Below, piece by piece: positions 48,986 through 61,300 of a stretch of 64,000 nt of DNA. Position numbers and translations under genes: made by a program. The notes under the pieces are model-generated. The model worked only from the letters and a program-made list of their open reading frames with translations. It had not been told where the DNA came from and made no database searches. How positions within the stretch are numbered: position 1 is the first letter of the stretch; every line of letters begins with the position of its first letter. The stretch is from positions 33,918,765 to 33,982,764 of the forward strand of contig CM048840.1 of the NCBI GenBank assembly GCA_026545765.1, in the 5' to 3' direction. This stretch comes from Plantago major (Eukaryota > Streptophyta > Magnoliopsida > Lamiales > Plantaginaceae).

Positions 48986-49149
48986 CCCTACCCCTGACTC
49001 AAAACTGGTTTGGAATACTTATTCCGTATTTCCGTGTGTGCAAAAAAAAGGGGTTTGAAAGTGGCACCAACTTTAATTTTTAAATGAACCAAAGGTTTCC
49101 CTCAATATATGCTACCGATTTTACTAAAGCCAAAGTCTTGAAAAATGTA

Positions 49150-51145
49150 ATATTTTCCTAAAAGATAGGAAAATCAAGGTTTTTTGTGATTTTTTGCGGT
49201 TTTGGGTTTTAGCGGTCTGACCGGCTGAGTTTTTTTAAAAAACCGCCGAGACACACATTTTAGTTATGCTTTTAATAGATTATGATGTGGTTTGAAGTTG
49301 TTAGCATTGAAGTTTCAGTTACAGTTTTTACGTATTTTGTTAATGTTTTAAGATATGATGTGATGGTTTTAATGCGTCGGTATTGTATGTTTCAATTATA
49401 GTTTTAACCTCTCTTGTTAATGTTTTAAGAGATGGTGTGATGGTTTTAAGGAGCCATGATAGTTTTAAGATGGATTGTTATGGTTTTAAGCGACAATCTA
49501 ATATCATTAAACCACCATTAAACAAGTCTAATTAAAAGTTTCAGATTTGCCATTAAAACATCAATAAACAAGCTTAAAATAAGCTACTTGAAACATTCAG
49601 TCATTACAATATTAAATACTCATCCAAAGGTTTTAAAACATCTATTCTCATAGGAAAAAATTACAATAAATGTTCATTCGGTGTTTTTTTATGCAAATAC
49701 AAACTGAGTTGTTAAAATAGGTCTTTTTTTATTAAATTCGTTGGTGAACTTCGGCTTCTGCCTTTTGTTGCTTGTGTTTCAATTTTGCAGTAACACCCTT
49801 GACAGACCTATCATCAAACTCGATGTCATCATTAGCACATGTTTAAAACATTCATTAACTAGGTTAAAATCATAACAACTCTTATCAAAACTATCACATT
49901 GGTGCTTAAAAACAAACAAGAAATGTGCAACACATGCTAAAAACGGTAACATTGATGTTTAAAACCATAGCAGTTCATCTTAAAACTATAACAAAGCAGA
50001 AACATGCAACACAAGCTAAAAACAGTAACATTTATACAAAAAAACCATAATCGTGCCTCTTAAAATTATAACAAAACATTTGCAAAAAATAAAATCATAA
50101 ATATTTCTCAGAAGCTAAAACACTAATGTTGATGCTTAAAACTACAACAATAGGTTTTATAACTATAACATATGCGCTAAAAACAATAACATGCAGCTAC
50201 TCAACATAAGATAAATATAGTAACATTAATACTTAAAACCATAACCGTATCTCTTAAAACTATAACAAAACCTATGAAAACTGTAACAAAGCACGAACAT
50301 GCAACACAAGCTAAAAACAATAACATTTATGCTTAAAACCATAACAGTGCATCTTAAAACTATAACAATGCCTCTTAAAACTATAACAATGCATCTTAAA
50401 ACTATAACAAAGCATTTATAAAAAAATCAAATCATAAATATTTCACCAGAGGCTAAAAACACCAACGTTGCTGTTTAAAACTACAATAATAAGTCTTGAA
50501 ACTATAACATTTGCGCTAAAACAGTAACAGGCGAAAACATTCAACACAAGCTAAAACCATAACAATGATGCTTAAAACTATAACACCAGCTCTTAAAACC
50601 ATAATAAAGCACCAGATTGCGAAATTTGATTTTCACTGTACGGATTTTAGATCTGAAACCAGATCTGGAAATGTCAAATCGTAAAATCAGCGAAAATGAA
50701 AAATAAAAGGTCAAATTTCACTTCCGATTGAGATTTTAACGAAAAAAGCGAGATGAATTTGTTGATTTGAACATTTTAGCAACTGGATTTGAAAATCCGG
50801 TGGAAATCCAGTAGAAATCCGGCGAAATCGTGTGTGAGAGATAGAGATAGAGATAGAGATTGACCGGTACGATTTGATCGCCGTCGTGTTGGAGCACCAT
50901 AATTTCCGGTAGAGGATGTGGTTCCGGTGGTGGTTCCGACGGAGGATATGGAGTGAGTGAAGAGCGATATGGATGTTTCTCTCACTAGGTTTTTGTATAA
51001 AGAGAAAGAGGTTGAGTTGTGAGGCTTTTTGTGAGAGAGTGTTGTTATTTGAGGTATTTATATAAAAACTACTGACCGGTTTGTAGTATTTCTGACCGGT
51101 TCTTTATTGTAAAAACCGAATTTTCCTATAGATTAGGAAAATTTT
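49150..51145. mobile_element. Non-autonomous element with TIR-like ends and internal minisatellite
   Basis: The left end ('attttcctaaaagataggaa', then 'ggttttttgtgattttttgc') is matched by the inverted right end ('attttcctaatctataggaa', then 'ttcggtttttac') at about 51145. Within about 100 bp inside both ends there are 'gaccgg' motifs. The interior holds a tandem minisatellite and a GC-richer part (about 50640-51000) with no convincing gene. No transposase is present. A Mutator-like non-autonomous element is my best guess; target duplications were not established. Confidence 0.5.
49380..50620. repeat. Degenerate ~21-bp minisatellite that changes strand
   Basis: From about 49800 to 50620 the phrase 'cttaaaactataacaaagc' and variants recur dozens of times at roughly 20-25 bp. 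From about 49230 to 49500 the same phrase appears reverse-complemented ('gttatggttttaagc'). The switch falls near 49510. Phrases such as 'catgcaacacaagctaaaaa' recur at longer spacing, showing a higher-order period. Confidence 0.75.
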
Positions 51146-51893
51146 CCCTTTTACTATACTTACTCTTTACTAGCTTATCGACCCAGTGACATCGTCCAAT
51201 CTTTGTTGTCAATCGTGAGGGTGTTTTATTTGCTTTTCTCATAATTGATTTTTCTTTTTTTGTTCGGGGTTGTTTTGTTCAGAAAGTCTCTAGAGACGAT
51301 TTCTAGATGACTTACCTAGAGATGGACCTATGCTATCAACAAAATTATTTATTAATCAAAACATCTATGATGTTAACAAAATGTGTTTTTTTTTGTAATA
51401 TGAAAAAACACAAATGTTGATTTTCTTGTGATATAGGTCAAATCTATAAACTTTATCTAAAGCATACCATGAGGATGTGCTCTGTTATGTTTTGCACCGT
51501 TAGTGATGGATTTTGACAATGGTAATTTTATGGTAATGCTGAATTCGGGAGCTGTCATTTATCAGTGTAATGTCCTAATAAGCTAGTAAATCCGCAAAGT
51601 TAAGCTCCTTGTGCAGATACGAAAGTGGCTATCGAACCAAACAGAGCGTTAGAGAAGTAACTGCGGCTCAAAGAAACCGTTGCCAGAAATGGGATTTTCT
51701 ATTTATCCATCCACATTTCAAAGTAAACCAGATATGTATATAGATTATAGTTCTGATTAGATGTGTAGCATGCATATGCGTGTACTGATGATTTTTCACT
51801 TCTTGCATTGGATGATTGAGCAAGGATATATAGTTACATTTCATCTGCCGATCGAAATAATGAAAATTTATTGAAATATGAAAATTTCGAAAA
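51146..51893. other. Spacer and UMAMIT C 3' region
   Basis: The right-hand 230 bp is the 3' flank of UMAMIT C and is duplicated near 54519-54730. The rest shows no gene. Confidence 0.5.
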
Positions 51894-53779
51894 CTAGGCA
51901 ACTGATCGTACTTCCTCAACACCCTCAGAAGATTTCTCTTGATCTCCTGTTATCTCAGTTGGAACAACTGTGGAATTGCCACCAAATTTCATCTCCAGGA
52001 CAACTTCTCCATTTGTTAGGGAGCCTGAGTTAGCCACGTCCATATCCTTCGATTTTCCCCATAGCACGACGTATAATCCCACGATGATCAACACTGATCC
52101 GATCATGCTAAACATGTACAAACAATGGACTCAAATCAGTATATAATCGTACACTTTTTTTCTGCATTTTGGGGAAAATGGTAAAAAAATAAAAAAGGAT
52201 GCAGATACAGTAGGCTACTTACCTTCCCAGATTCAACTTCTCACCAAGAATAAGTGAACCTAATAGCGCGACAAATATGAGAGACAACGGGGTAAATGAA
52301 GATACATATAGAGGGCCTCTCACCCTAGTTCCCCATGCTGTTGTAACCGTCACAAATCCTGATCCGATTATTCCCTGTAGCCAAAGCCATTACAAAAGAC
52401 TGAAAATGTCTGGTTTTGGAAGAAAAAAAAATTCTGAAGTGTTAAATGGCATGCAATAGCTCTATTGACTTGATTTCCTGGAAACTGATATTGTACCATA
52501 TAAGAAGCAGATAGAAGTCTGATGTCGAAGCCAAGTTTCCATTCGTTCAAATGAGGCTCTCTACACAAGGCGTAGAATCCTGATATGATTGCTCCAGCGA
52601 AACATATGATTGCACTGCTTGAAAAGTGAGGGTACACCTGACTCATTTTCGTCTGTATATAATCAAGAGAGCAAGTGTAATGACTTAATTTCAACCCTGA
52701 TATAATTAGGCAAAACATATTCTCTTTGAAAATCTAAAACTACCTGTACAATCAACCAGGCTGCATAACAAATGCAACTCAACAGGGCCAATAAGCAGCC
52801 AAGTAAATGATTGTGTTCCACATGTGGAATGTGAGAATTTTTCTGGTATTTGTTAAGGAGATTGATATTTGTTGACCACAGTGTGATGGTCATGCCATAG
52901 TAAAGTGTTAGAATCATTGCTCCAAAAAGGCCTAATGCTGTTCCTATGACCTTTGCTTTTCCTGATGCTTTTCCTATTTCTATGCTCTCCAATCTGTGTA
53001 CCAAATATTTTTTGTTTAGTAGCTAAGGTTCACTTGTAGCACTTATCAGTGATAGTAAAATATTTTCGGTGTTTGGAATAAACAAGTACCTGCAAATAAT
53101 GGCCATCAAAAGCGTCAAGGCTGGGATGATATTAGTCATGGCTGTGGCTAATGTTGCAGAAGTTAACATCAAGCATTCGGCATAAAGATTGCTTCCTAAT
53201 GCTCCCCTGCAATCGAAAATGTCCCATCTTTACAAGAAATCTACTTGTTTTGTTTGCTCTAGATGTCTCAAGCATATATGTATAACCAAGCATGATGAGA
53301 TAGGTAATCACCAGCATCAGTATATGCAAACCAACATTTAACTGATCAAGTACGTAAAACAGAACGATATGATTCCTAGAGAATTTAATTTACCCCAGTA
53401 TTCCACAAGTAAGACCTTGGAAAGCTATCTTCCAGGTGAATTTAGGCCTGTTCCTGCAGAACCAAATACGTAAACAGAAATGAGATTCATACATTCAACT
53501 ATTATGACAAATGGTATACACAAAATAACTCAAATGATTAAGTTCTAAGTTCAGATTATATCAATAAAAAGAAAATGTGAAATGCACGTACCTTTCCATA
53601 AGCAAAGCTAGAGGAACAATGCAAAACGTTGCAGTGAGCAGCCGGTAAAACACCAAAATCTGAACCTTCATTCCACTAGCAAATGCAAGTTTGTAAAATA
53701 TACTAACTCCTCCAGATGCTAACTGAGCTAGTATCAATGCCATTACCGGCTTAACATTAGAGCCTGTAATAGAAACCAT
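51894..53779 (-). CDS. WAT1-related / UMAMIT transporter C
   Basis: Seven exons on the minus strand: 53592-53779, 53394-53453, 53090-53206, 52744-52993, 52497-52652, 52223-52374 and 51894-52107. All have GT-AG junctions and sum to 1137 nt, 378 residues, with no disruption. The start is the ATG at 53779 ('MVSITGSNVKPVMALILAQL'). Two EamA repeats and about ten membrane helices are expected. Markers: 'GVSIFYKLAFASGMKVQILV', 'FYRLLTATFCIVPLALLMER', 'NLYAECLMLTSATLATAMTN', 'SCICYAAWLIVQ', 'AWGTRVRGPLYVSSFTPLSL' and 'GLYVVLWGKSKDM'. Exon sizes 3, 5 and 6 (117, 156, 152 nt) match UMAMIT B apart from the missing base there. The likely role is export or vacuolar transfer of a small metabolite; the substrate is unknown. 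Confidence 0.94.
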
Positions 53780-54518
53780 CTCAAACTGATAGGATATCCA
53801 GAAGAAAATGGAAGTGCAGACAGTAAGATTACGAGAATTTTGACAATTACAATCTTTCTGTCAAAACTCTCATGTTAACAGTTTGCATTCACAGTTGTTA
53901 TATAATGTCAAGATAAGTATTCAGGACCAGCATCACTTACAGAAAAGGAAAACCTTGTAGTTAGATAGAGGTTGACAAGAGGAAGCACATTGCAGTAAAT
54001 GGAAAAAAAATTAACATTATTGATTAGAGCCATTTGCTTGTCCTAGACTCATACTCACTTACTGCAAATGTGCATGAGATGAGTTTTGTCCTCATCTTCA
54101 CACCTACTAGTTTTATTCATGTTAATGCAAAGAAAAATAGTCCGATACTCTTATGCAATTCATATATTTTGGCATTTTAGAACACGAATGAATGACATGA
54201 GCTATTTTCTAACAGAAGCAGTTGTCCTTATAACTTAATATAGATCTTTTAAACCACTACACAGAAAATTTCATCCTAGCTATGCCTATCTTTGTGAAAC
54301 ACATAAAAGTTCTATGCGTCACTGTTTCATGAATGCGATGCAATCATTGTCTGCAAGAGTTGATATTCTTGCGTGCATATCAATATCGCCATAACTGACT
54401 TGCCTAGTCTTATCACATAAGCTGCATTTCACACTTAAGATAGCAGAGTCGTAAGCTAATGGATTGTGTATTTAATGATCAATGAAGCAAAAGTGACTAA
54501 GAGGAGAACCATTTTTAC
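53780..54518 (-). promoter_or_regulatory. UMAMIT C upstream region
   Basis: Contains the promoter blocks shared with UMAMIT B ('gttatataatgtcaagat', 'ttgtcctagactcat', 'acttactgcaaatgtgcatg'). A TATA-like 'gttatataatg' lies about 120 bp before the ATG. Confidence 0.5.
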
Positions 54519-54730
54519 AGCTCAAGAAACTGTTACCAGATATGGGATTGTCCATATACCCATCCACATTTCAAAGTTAACCAGATATGTACATAGTTTT
54601 GATTAGCCTGTATGAAATAGTCTGTCTTGTCACATACTGATTGGATGATTGAGCATGGATAGTTACATTTTATCGGTTTCTGAATTTAATGAAATTTTAT
54701 GGAAATATGAAAAGTTCTAAAACTAGGCAG
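54519..54730 (-). pseudogene. Duplicated 3' tail of a UMAMIT C-like gene
   Basis: Closely resembles 51663-51900, the stop codon and 3' flank of UMAMIT C: 'catccacatttcaaagt', 'aaccagatatgta', 'tggatgattgagca' and 'aaactaggca' occur in the same order. Similarity stops at the position of the stop codon and no exon of a further copy follows. It is a leftover of an additional tandem unit or of an unequal exchange. Confidence 0.75.
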
Positions 54731-55321
54731 TAGTGCATAGAGTAAGAACTTGAATGATGATCTGTTAAGATGAGGTAGGTAGTGGAAAATTATTAACTTC
54801 AAGCACAAACAAGGTCAAAAGGGAGGAAAAGAACATCAAATTGTGGCAAAACCTTAGAACACTATGTCAAAGCTAGTTGTCAAGATGAAAGGGCCTCACC
54901 TTATAAACCTTTTGGTGGTAGAACGAGAGGAAATTCTTGCGAAGGGGGAAATTGAACGTTTATTTAACATTTGTGGGCAATCATGCAATTTCATATATAT
55001 TGGGGGCAAATTTCTTTCCTCTTCCCTCCATCTCCTGGATCAATTTTCAAGAAATAAATGGGGAAGTACACTGGAAATGAACTCATAACTCATAAGTAGC
55101 TTCTATACCCTGTTACTTCAAATCCTGCGTCTCCTTACATTATAGGAGCAAAGATGGCGATCCTAGCTTTACAAAACGGCTTTCTTGCCTGAAAAGTATA
55201 CATGAATCCTATAGTCAATTACATCCAGAAGTTATGTGGAAAGGCATTCGTCTATCCAAAGTCATATGCTTCATAACAGCTAGTCAATCGTATTAAGTAC
55301 CTTGACATGTATTGATACAAA
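54731..55321. other. Spacer and kinesin 3' region
   Basis: No convincing gene. A 74-codon plus-strand ORF at 54864-55088 has no recognisable domain and overlaps what is probably the kinesin 3' flank. Confidence 0.45.
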
Positions 55322-58300
55322 TCACAACAGAGATATCAGACTACGTTTAAAACTGTAAGTATTTGTTGAGCTTTGTGGCGTAAAATTGAGGCCAAGCATC
55401 TCCTTGTCAGGAGCCTTCCCAGGTTCGATGAAACCAACTAATTTCGCAACAAGAAATGCACTGTCGTTAATGTGGTTTATATCTTGAGCATTGGTCCATA
55501 AACGTTGAGCCAGCTGCAGCCTTCTAAGTTTAGTGTTGAGACCAATGCCCCATTTCAGGAATAAGCTCTCTCTTTCTTGTTCTGATAGCTTTTTCTTCAT
55601 CTGCTTGCTCAGTGTTCGTCTCTCATGGCGAAGAGCCTTCTCACTGTTTTTAAAGGATCACACCATTAGAGTTCAAGCTTAGAATGTAAATACATATTGC
55701 AGCGTTTCATGAGGAAATGACCATATTACCTAGAAGCAAGTGTTACTGGGTTTCCATTCACGGCCGTTTGCTCACCCCTGGAAAATTTATCTTTCAAGAA
55801 CTTGATCCTTCTTAGTTCTACCTCCAGGTATATAGCATCTGATGGATCACCTTGAAACAAGAGAAAAAAATAGGTTCGGTGTACTAGCGAAACATGGCAA
55901 GCATGCCAAAGCTCGACTATTTCTTTCTGGAGCCTTTTAAATTCCACAGGCCAGCTTGAAAGACCTTTGTACTCGTCTTCAATTGGATCCAGTCCAACAT
56001 CTCTAACATTTTTCTTCACATGGTTACTTGTTTTTTGTTCTTTTTCCTTTTCCTGCATAAAGAGAGGACAAGGTAAGATCTATGGTAAGCCAAAACTATG
56101 GAACGTAAAAGAAACACTTCAAAAACTATGGAATGTAAAAGGAAAAAATACCTCTCCACTTTCTAGATCGTGAATACTTTCTTTTTCAGGTGGAGGCTCG
56201 CCATCGATGCTTCCATTACTATCTTCGGACATAGACAATTTCACTTTTGGGTTGTCAACCTCAATATCAAGGGCATTATCAGGAGTAAACTCAGAATCTT
56301 TGCTTGACAAACTTTTCTCATTAGAACCAAACTTTACAGGAGACAAAAAATTTCTCCTGAAACTCACTGTCTCTCTTTCTGATCCAAAAGACGAGGCATT
56401 TTCACTGTAATCCATCATCCTTATATGTGGCGAATCCAAGTCGAAAAAGATACTTGCTTTGCAGCTTTTACTTTTTGAAAATCTCGAGCTTCGGTCATGA
56501 GCCAAAGATAGCTTTTCAAAGGATGGTATATCAAGAAAGTCGATGGAACCAAAATCTGTCTCTTTCGGAAACAGCGGCACGATTGTTTCTCTCTCATCTT
56601 TAGGAGACGATGAAGCAGATTTTTGGTCTTCTATTGCTACCCTCACGGGCCCTGTCTCTTCTTTCATCTCATCAGCGTGTTTCAGCGAAGGAGATGATGA
56701 TTCTGAGTACTGCACTCTTACTTCAGGGTATGTACTGTTCTTTTGAGAAACTAAACTGCTAGATTCTGTAGCACTTTGGTTGCTCGATTCTTGTACCTCT
56801 ATGCAACGAACCTCTCTACATATCTCATCCGAAGTTCCGTTGCTTTGCTTCTCAATCTCCTCCCATCCACGACATGAATCACTGTCACTAAAGTTAGAAC
56901 TGGGTAACAAGATTCTTGGGGATGCATAACCAGGCACAAATTTCTCATCGAAATATGGAATTTTGGCGAAATGATCTTCTGAACTGCTCCTACTGTGTCT
57001 ATCAGAAAACGTTCTAGTATCAACATCCAAGGAGTGAGGATCTGCCAAAATAGATGTTTCGTGTTGTGGTGTTTCAGCAACAGGTGATGCTTGCACTCGC
57101 AAGTGAGGGTACTGCCCCAACCCTACCTAGAGAAAATTCAAGAAAGAAGCAAACATAAAATGAGTGTGGAATAAAAGAGAACCATATCAAAGTTTAGTTT
57201 TATGAATGTATTACCCGTATCATTGAATTTGTGTCATCTTCAAGCATTTGTGACATATCTCTGACTTGAGCTTGAGCAATATCTCTTTGCCTGATAAGCT
57301 CTTTGATCTCTGTCTCAAGCTATATTAGAAAATAAACTTCATTAAGCAATCAATGTTTGATTAGTCAAATGGTAAAACTATAAAGAGTATGTATATTCTG
57401 ACAAATGGCTAAAAAAAAGTAAAGGTGTTCAGAAGTATCAAGTAACCATAAACCTGAAGGCAACTGAACAGTGCAGTTAAGGTGTCAGCGAGTAATAAGG
57501 TCAAGTCTTAGTCATGATAATATCTTACCTTTTCGATTTTAAGATCTTTCTCTCTGAGCATTGCAGAAAAATATGGTTCGCCAACAGTTGACCGAGGACT
57601 TTTTAGTTGGCTCTCCAGTCTTTCAAGCTCTCTCTGCAGATGCTTTACCAGTGCTTTGTCGGACATGACAATATTGACTTGGGCGTTGGTGGCAACTTCC
57701 TTTGCACAACTTGCAAACAGCAGAGTGTTCCTAGATTGCTCAACATGGCTGCGGGCAGGGCTCATAGTGCAGATGATGGCTGTTCTAGCATTTCCGCTAA
57801 GTGATGTTTGCAGAATTCGAGTTAGCTTAGAATCTCTATAGGGAATGTGTCCATTTCTCCCCTTGCTGTAGTCAAACAATGAAAAGTATAAGTTACTTAA
57901 ATTAAAAGTCCGGCAAGTATTACATTGATGATAGAACTTTATGTAAATACCATATGCTATATGATATTGAGCATTTTGACTACTTTGCATAACACGCAAC
58001 TCACAAAGTCAACATTTTACAGCAGTACCGAGTTAAAGAAACAAAGACGTGTGTCACATGCATGCGGGAGTTTGAATCCATATTCCACTCGTAAGCACGA
58101 TAGTCAGTACACATGGAGGCACGTGTGAGAAAGACATGTGAATGAACATATGAACTCAAATAACTCAAAGTTCACTTGAAGGTATCAACTTAATGGGATT
58201 GCATTGCAAACAAATGGGATCAAATCACAACTGTTCTCAGTTATCACATGCTAAAAGAAAGAAAAGTTACTTTTGGTTTAAACAAATAGGTTTGTGGTTT

Positions 58301-60501
58301 CCAGACTGTAGACTCAAAAAATCAGTATTAAGATGATGGGTAGGTATTGGCTACTTATGAGTGGCAGACGTAATATGCAGCTAGGAAATTTTAAAATAAC
58401 TTGCAAGTTGGAACTTCTTTATAAAGAAACGAGATCACCAATTACCTGAGCTTGCGAATAACAGTTCCCAGTGTGAGCAAACTGCGATTTATATGACAGC
58501 CTTCTTTTAACCTTGTACCAGCTGAGAGTGTTTGAGATGCCCTTTCACTTCCAGCCAAATCAACAAAATTCTGTGTACAACCGACACTTAATTTCAGTAG
58601 GAACAAATACCACTATGGGAACACTGTAACATGTTTCCATTTTCTTATTTTATCCATACCACAGAAGCTGCAAGTGTATTAGCATTATCCCTGCCTAAAT
58701 ACTCACGGGAGGAGCTCTCGATTGTCTGCAATAAAAGATGTTTTACTGATGATCAGTTCACATCGTCAAGTTACAGTTTAGCCAGTTACACATACATGCA
58801 TCCTTTTAATTGTTTTTGTAACGAAATAAGTTGAATGTTAAGAAATGCAATACCAGTCTAATAATCTGGTGAGATCTCGAGCTCACTTCATTGAGGGTCG
58901 TCTCTCCTATCTGTCTTTGAGCTGGAACAATTGAAAACAACGTTTATAGTCTAGATTTCTCTAATACATATATGACATTGAACTCAAAAAGATTTTCACT
59001 TCATCGTACTAATATCCTCCAGTCACACAGACCTTTTATCTATTCACACCCCTCTAATGATGTGAATTAAATAAATCATTTTCATACCTTCACAAACAGC
59101 AAGGAGCTCAAGCACGTGATCCCAATCCCTCAAAACTTCCTCGGTGAGTTTCTCAACTATGGTTCCTCTCTGTCAAGAAAAAATTGTTTCTTTCTGTTTG
59201 AGAATCTAATCAGGTAATCGGATAATTCTAAAACCGACATGCTCATTGAGATGAAAGAATTCACCTCTGGATCATCTAAAACTCTCAGAGGAGTGTTGTC
59301 TACACTTAGGAGGTCTCTGACAGATTCATTATAGATCTCCATCGCAGAAAACTTCAAAACAAATTCTCTTTCCGGGTGCTAAAATTAATAACAGTAACAA
59401 GTGAGTAAATTAAATTAGAATTACACAGTTCAGAGACAAACATATGTTTACAAATACCTTCTGTATGTATCCATATATGTCAGCAAAAGCATACTCAGTA
59501 ATCCCAGTCATGGTATAAGTCTTTCCACTACTTGTTTGTCCGTACGCAAAAACACTTGCTGTGACAATAATTTTGCACAAAACTCCATTAGAAGAGTAAC
59601 CAACAAAATGAAATTGGAATATAGGAACCCATACTCACAATTAAACCCATTGACAACAGAAATTGCCACATCCTTGGCTCCTTGTTCATAAACGTCTCTT
59701 GTGGAGCTACTGCTCCTAAATACCTTGTCTACAAAACGCAGAACAAAAATACCAATTTCATTATATTGTTCAGGATAGTGGTACTAATTGCACAAAGTTA
59801 CTCTCAACACAAATTCATGATACTTTAGGACCCATAGAAGCATCAGAGAAAAAGAATACAAAACTAAGTCAGGAAAACAATGTGCAACATGCATTCTGAA
59901 CTCAACACAAGACAGGGGTTAGGGGAAGGTCTAGGCGTATGGCACGCAGTAAAGAGGTTTCTCAAGACTCGAACCACTGAACAACTGGCCACCGCAGAGC
60001 AACTTACTGTTGCACCAAGGTTGTCCATTCAAGTATATGAACTAGATCAAAATCTATTCTTCCCCTCTAATCTTTGTAAATGACAATTTTGGAAGTTTAA
60101 AAAATAAAAAATAAAAACTTCTTTACACTTGCCAAGACATCATTTTTTTCAACATGGCTCAAAATTCTAAACAGGGTAAAGTAGATCAAAGCACTCCCAT
60201 ACACATCAAGATCATATTCAACTCAAAATCTTGAAAAGCATAAGCATTAAGCAAACAAATCAATTTCCAAGATTTCAACTTTCTTACCAAATGTGTATGC
60301 AGAGGGATACATTGACCTCTCAGAAGCACAGAGAGAGACATTCTTGTAAACAATTGTCCTGTCATTGATGCAATCCCAATCTGAAACATCATTCCTCAGT
60401 TTTTCCTTAACGTTCAAAGGCCTAATTCTCACAGACACATAAATCCTCTCCTCCTTAGCTCCACTGATCAGCTGCTCCTCACCACTTTCCATTGTCCCCA
60501 T
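55322..60501 (-). CDS. Kinesin-7 (KIN-7) family motor protein, NACK-type
   Basis: Thirteen coding exons on the minus strand: 60288-60501, 59639-59728, 59458-59558, 59265-59378, 59088-59169, 58854-58921, 58660-58725, 58446-58570, 57529-57865, 57215-57319, 56152-57126, 55730-56052 and 55322-55643. They sum to 2922 nt, 973 residues, with every junction GT-AG and no disruption. The start is the ATG at 60501; the longer frame begins with GTG. The motor domain spans about 18-345, with the P-loop GQTSSGKT at 108-115, switch I NEVSSRSH at 211-218 and switch II DLAGSER at 249-255. The motor is N-terminal, so plus-end-directed movement is expected. A coiled coil follows (about 355-435), then a Ser/acidic-rich region encoded by one long exon (435-759), then the plant-specific C-terminal DUF3490 (NACK) domain (760-973: '[20 protein letters not shown]' and '[12 protein letters not shown]'). 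Plant KIN-7 proteins of this architecture act on microtubules, some in phragmoplast expansion at cytokinesis; the exact paralogue is not assignable. Confidence 0.95.
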
Positions 60502-61300
60502 TTTGATCCCCAACACTTTTGATAATTACACAAACATCCCAAGACAGCAGAATGCAGTTCCCTAAGACAAGAAACAACAAAAGGGTATCTAAATTTTGGT
60601 GCATCCAGTGATGATCTTCTGAGAAAAGGGACTACTAATGTGAAGAGGCAGTCAATGGCAATGATACAAGATCTCCAATCATATATTCTTGGCTACTATT
60701 TTGTCTCATATCTTGAATTTTGTGTATTTTTTTCTTGATTGCAAAGGTTTAGTGGTGGTCCATGAATACAGACTGTCAAAAATGTCCTGATTCTTGTGAA
60801 TGTTTGCTAGCCATAATGTGGGATTAGGTATTTGGGTTTGTTTACATGTGATGCTTATGAAACATAAAACAAAGCAATAATAAAACATTTTCTTGTTTTG
60901 TTACCTGAAAAGTTTGTTTGAACACAGGTTATGTCTTCTTCTTCATGGAATGTTGGATTGTGATTGTCTCTCTTGTTTTGTTCTTCTCACATGCTCTGTG
61001 ATTGTCTGTTTCCTCTGTGAAATGTGAGAGACAATTCACAGAGGAGGTGGAATTCAGAATTGAGAGATCAATGTAAAATGGAGTGATTTTGATTATACAT
61101 TTTAGATTCGAGATAGATATATAATAATAATTATAATAAAAGAGTTGGCCTTCTCTTTTCTTTTCAGGCTTTACTCTTTTCATCATGTTTTTGACTGAAC
61201 ATGAAAAAGATGGTAATCATGTGGGAAAATAACATCCTCCACCCCCCATTTATTAGGATTCTATAATTAACAGCCTTATGTTATGAAGTTGTAGATCTCA
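60502..61300 (-). promoter_or_regulatory. Kinesin upstream region
   Basis: Must contain the kinesin 5' UTR and promoter. On the minus strand there is a possible acceptor-like 'aacttttcag' near 60905, so a 5'-UTR intron is possible but not resolved. I looked for M-phase (MSA, AACGG core) elements in this stretch and saw none. Confidence 0.4.

Noticed and set aside
49800..50620. Regularly spaced short repeats resembling a CRISPR array
   Set aside because: Spacers are not unique, the repeats are degenerate and sit in a plant nuclear TE context with no cas genes.
54864..55088. 74-codon plus-strand ORF
   Set aside because: No domain, no promoter signals and no splice context; probably chance.
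56207..56746. Plus-strand ORFs over the large kinesin exon
   Set aside because: They are antisense shadows of the Ser-rich coding exon 11.
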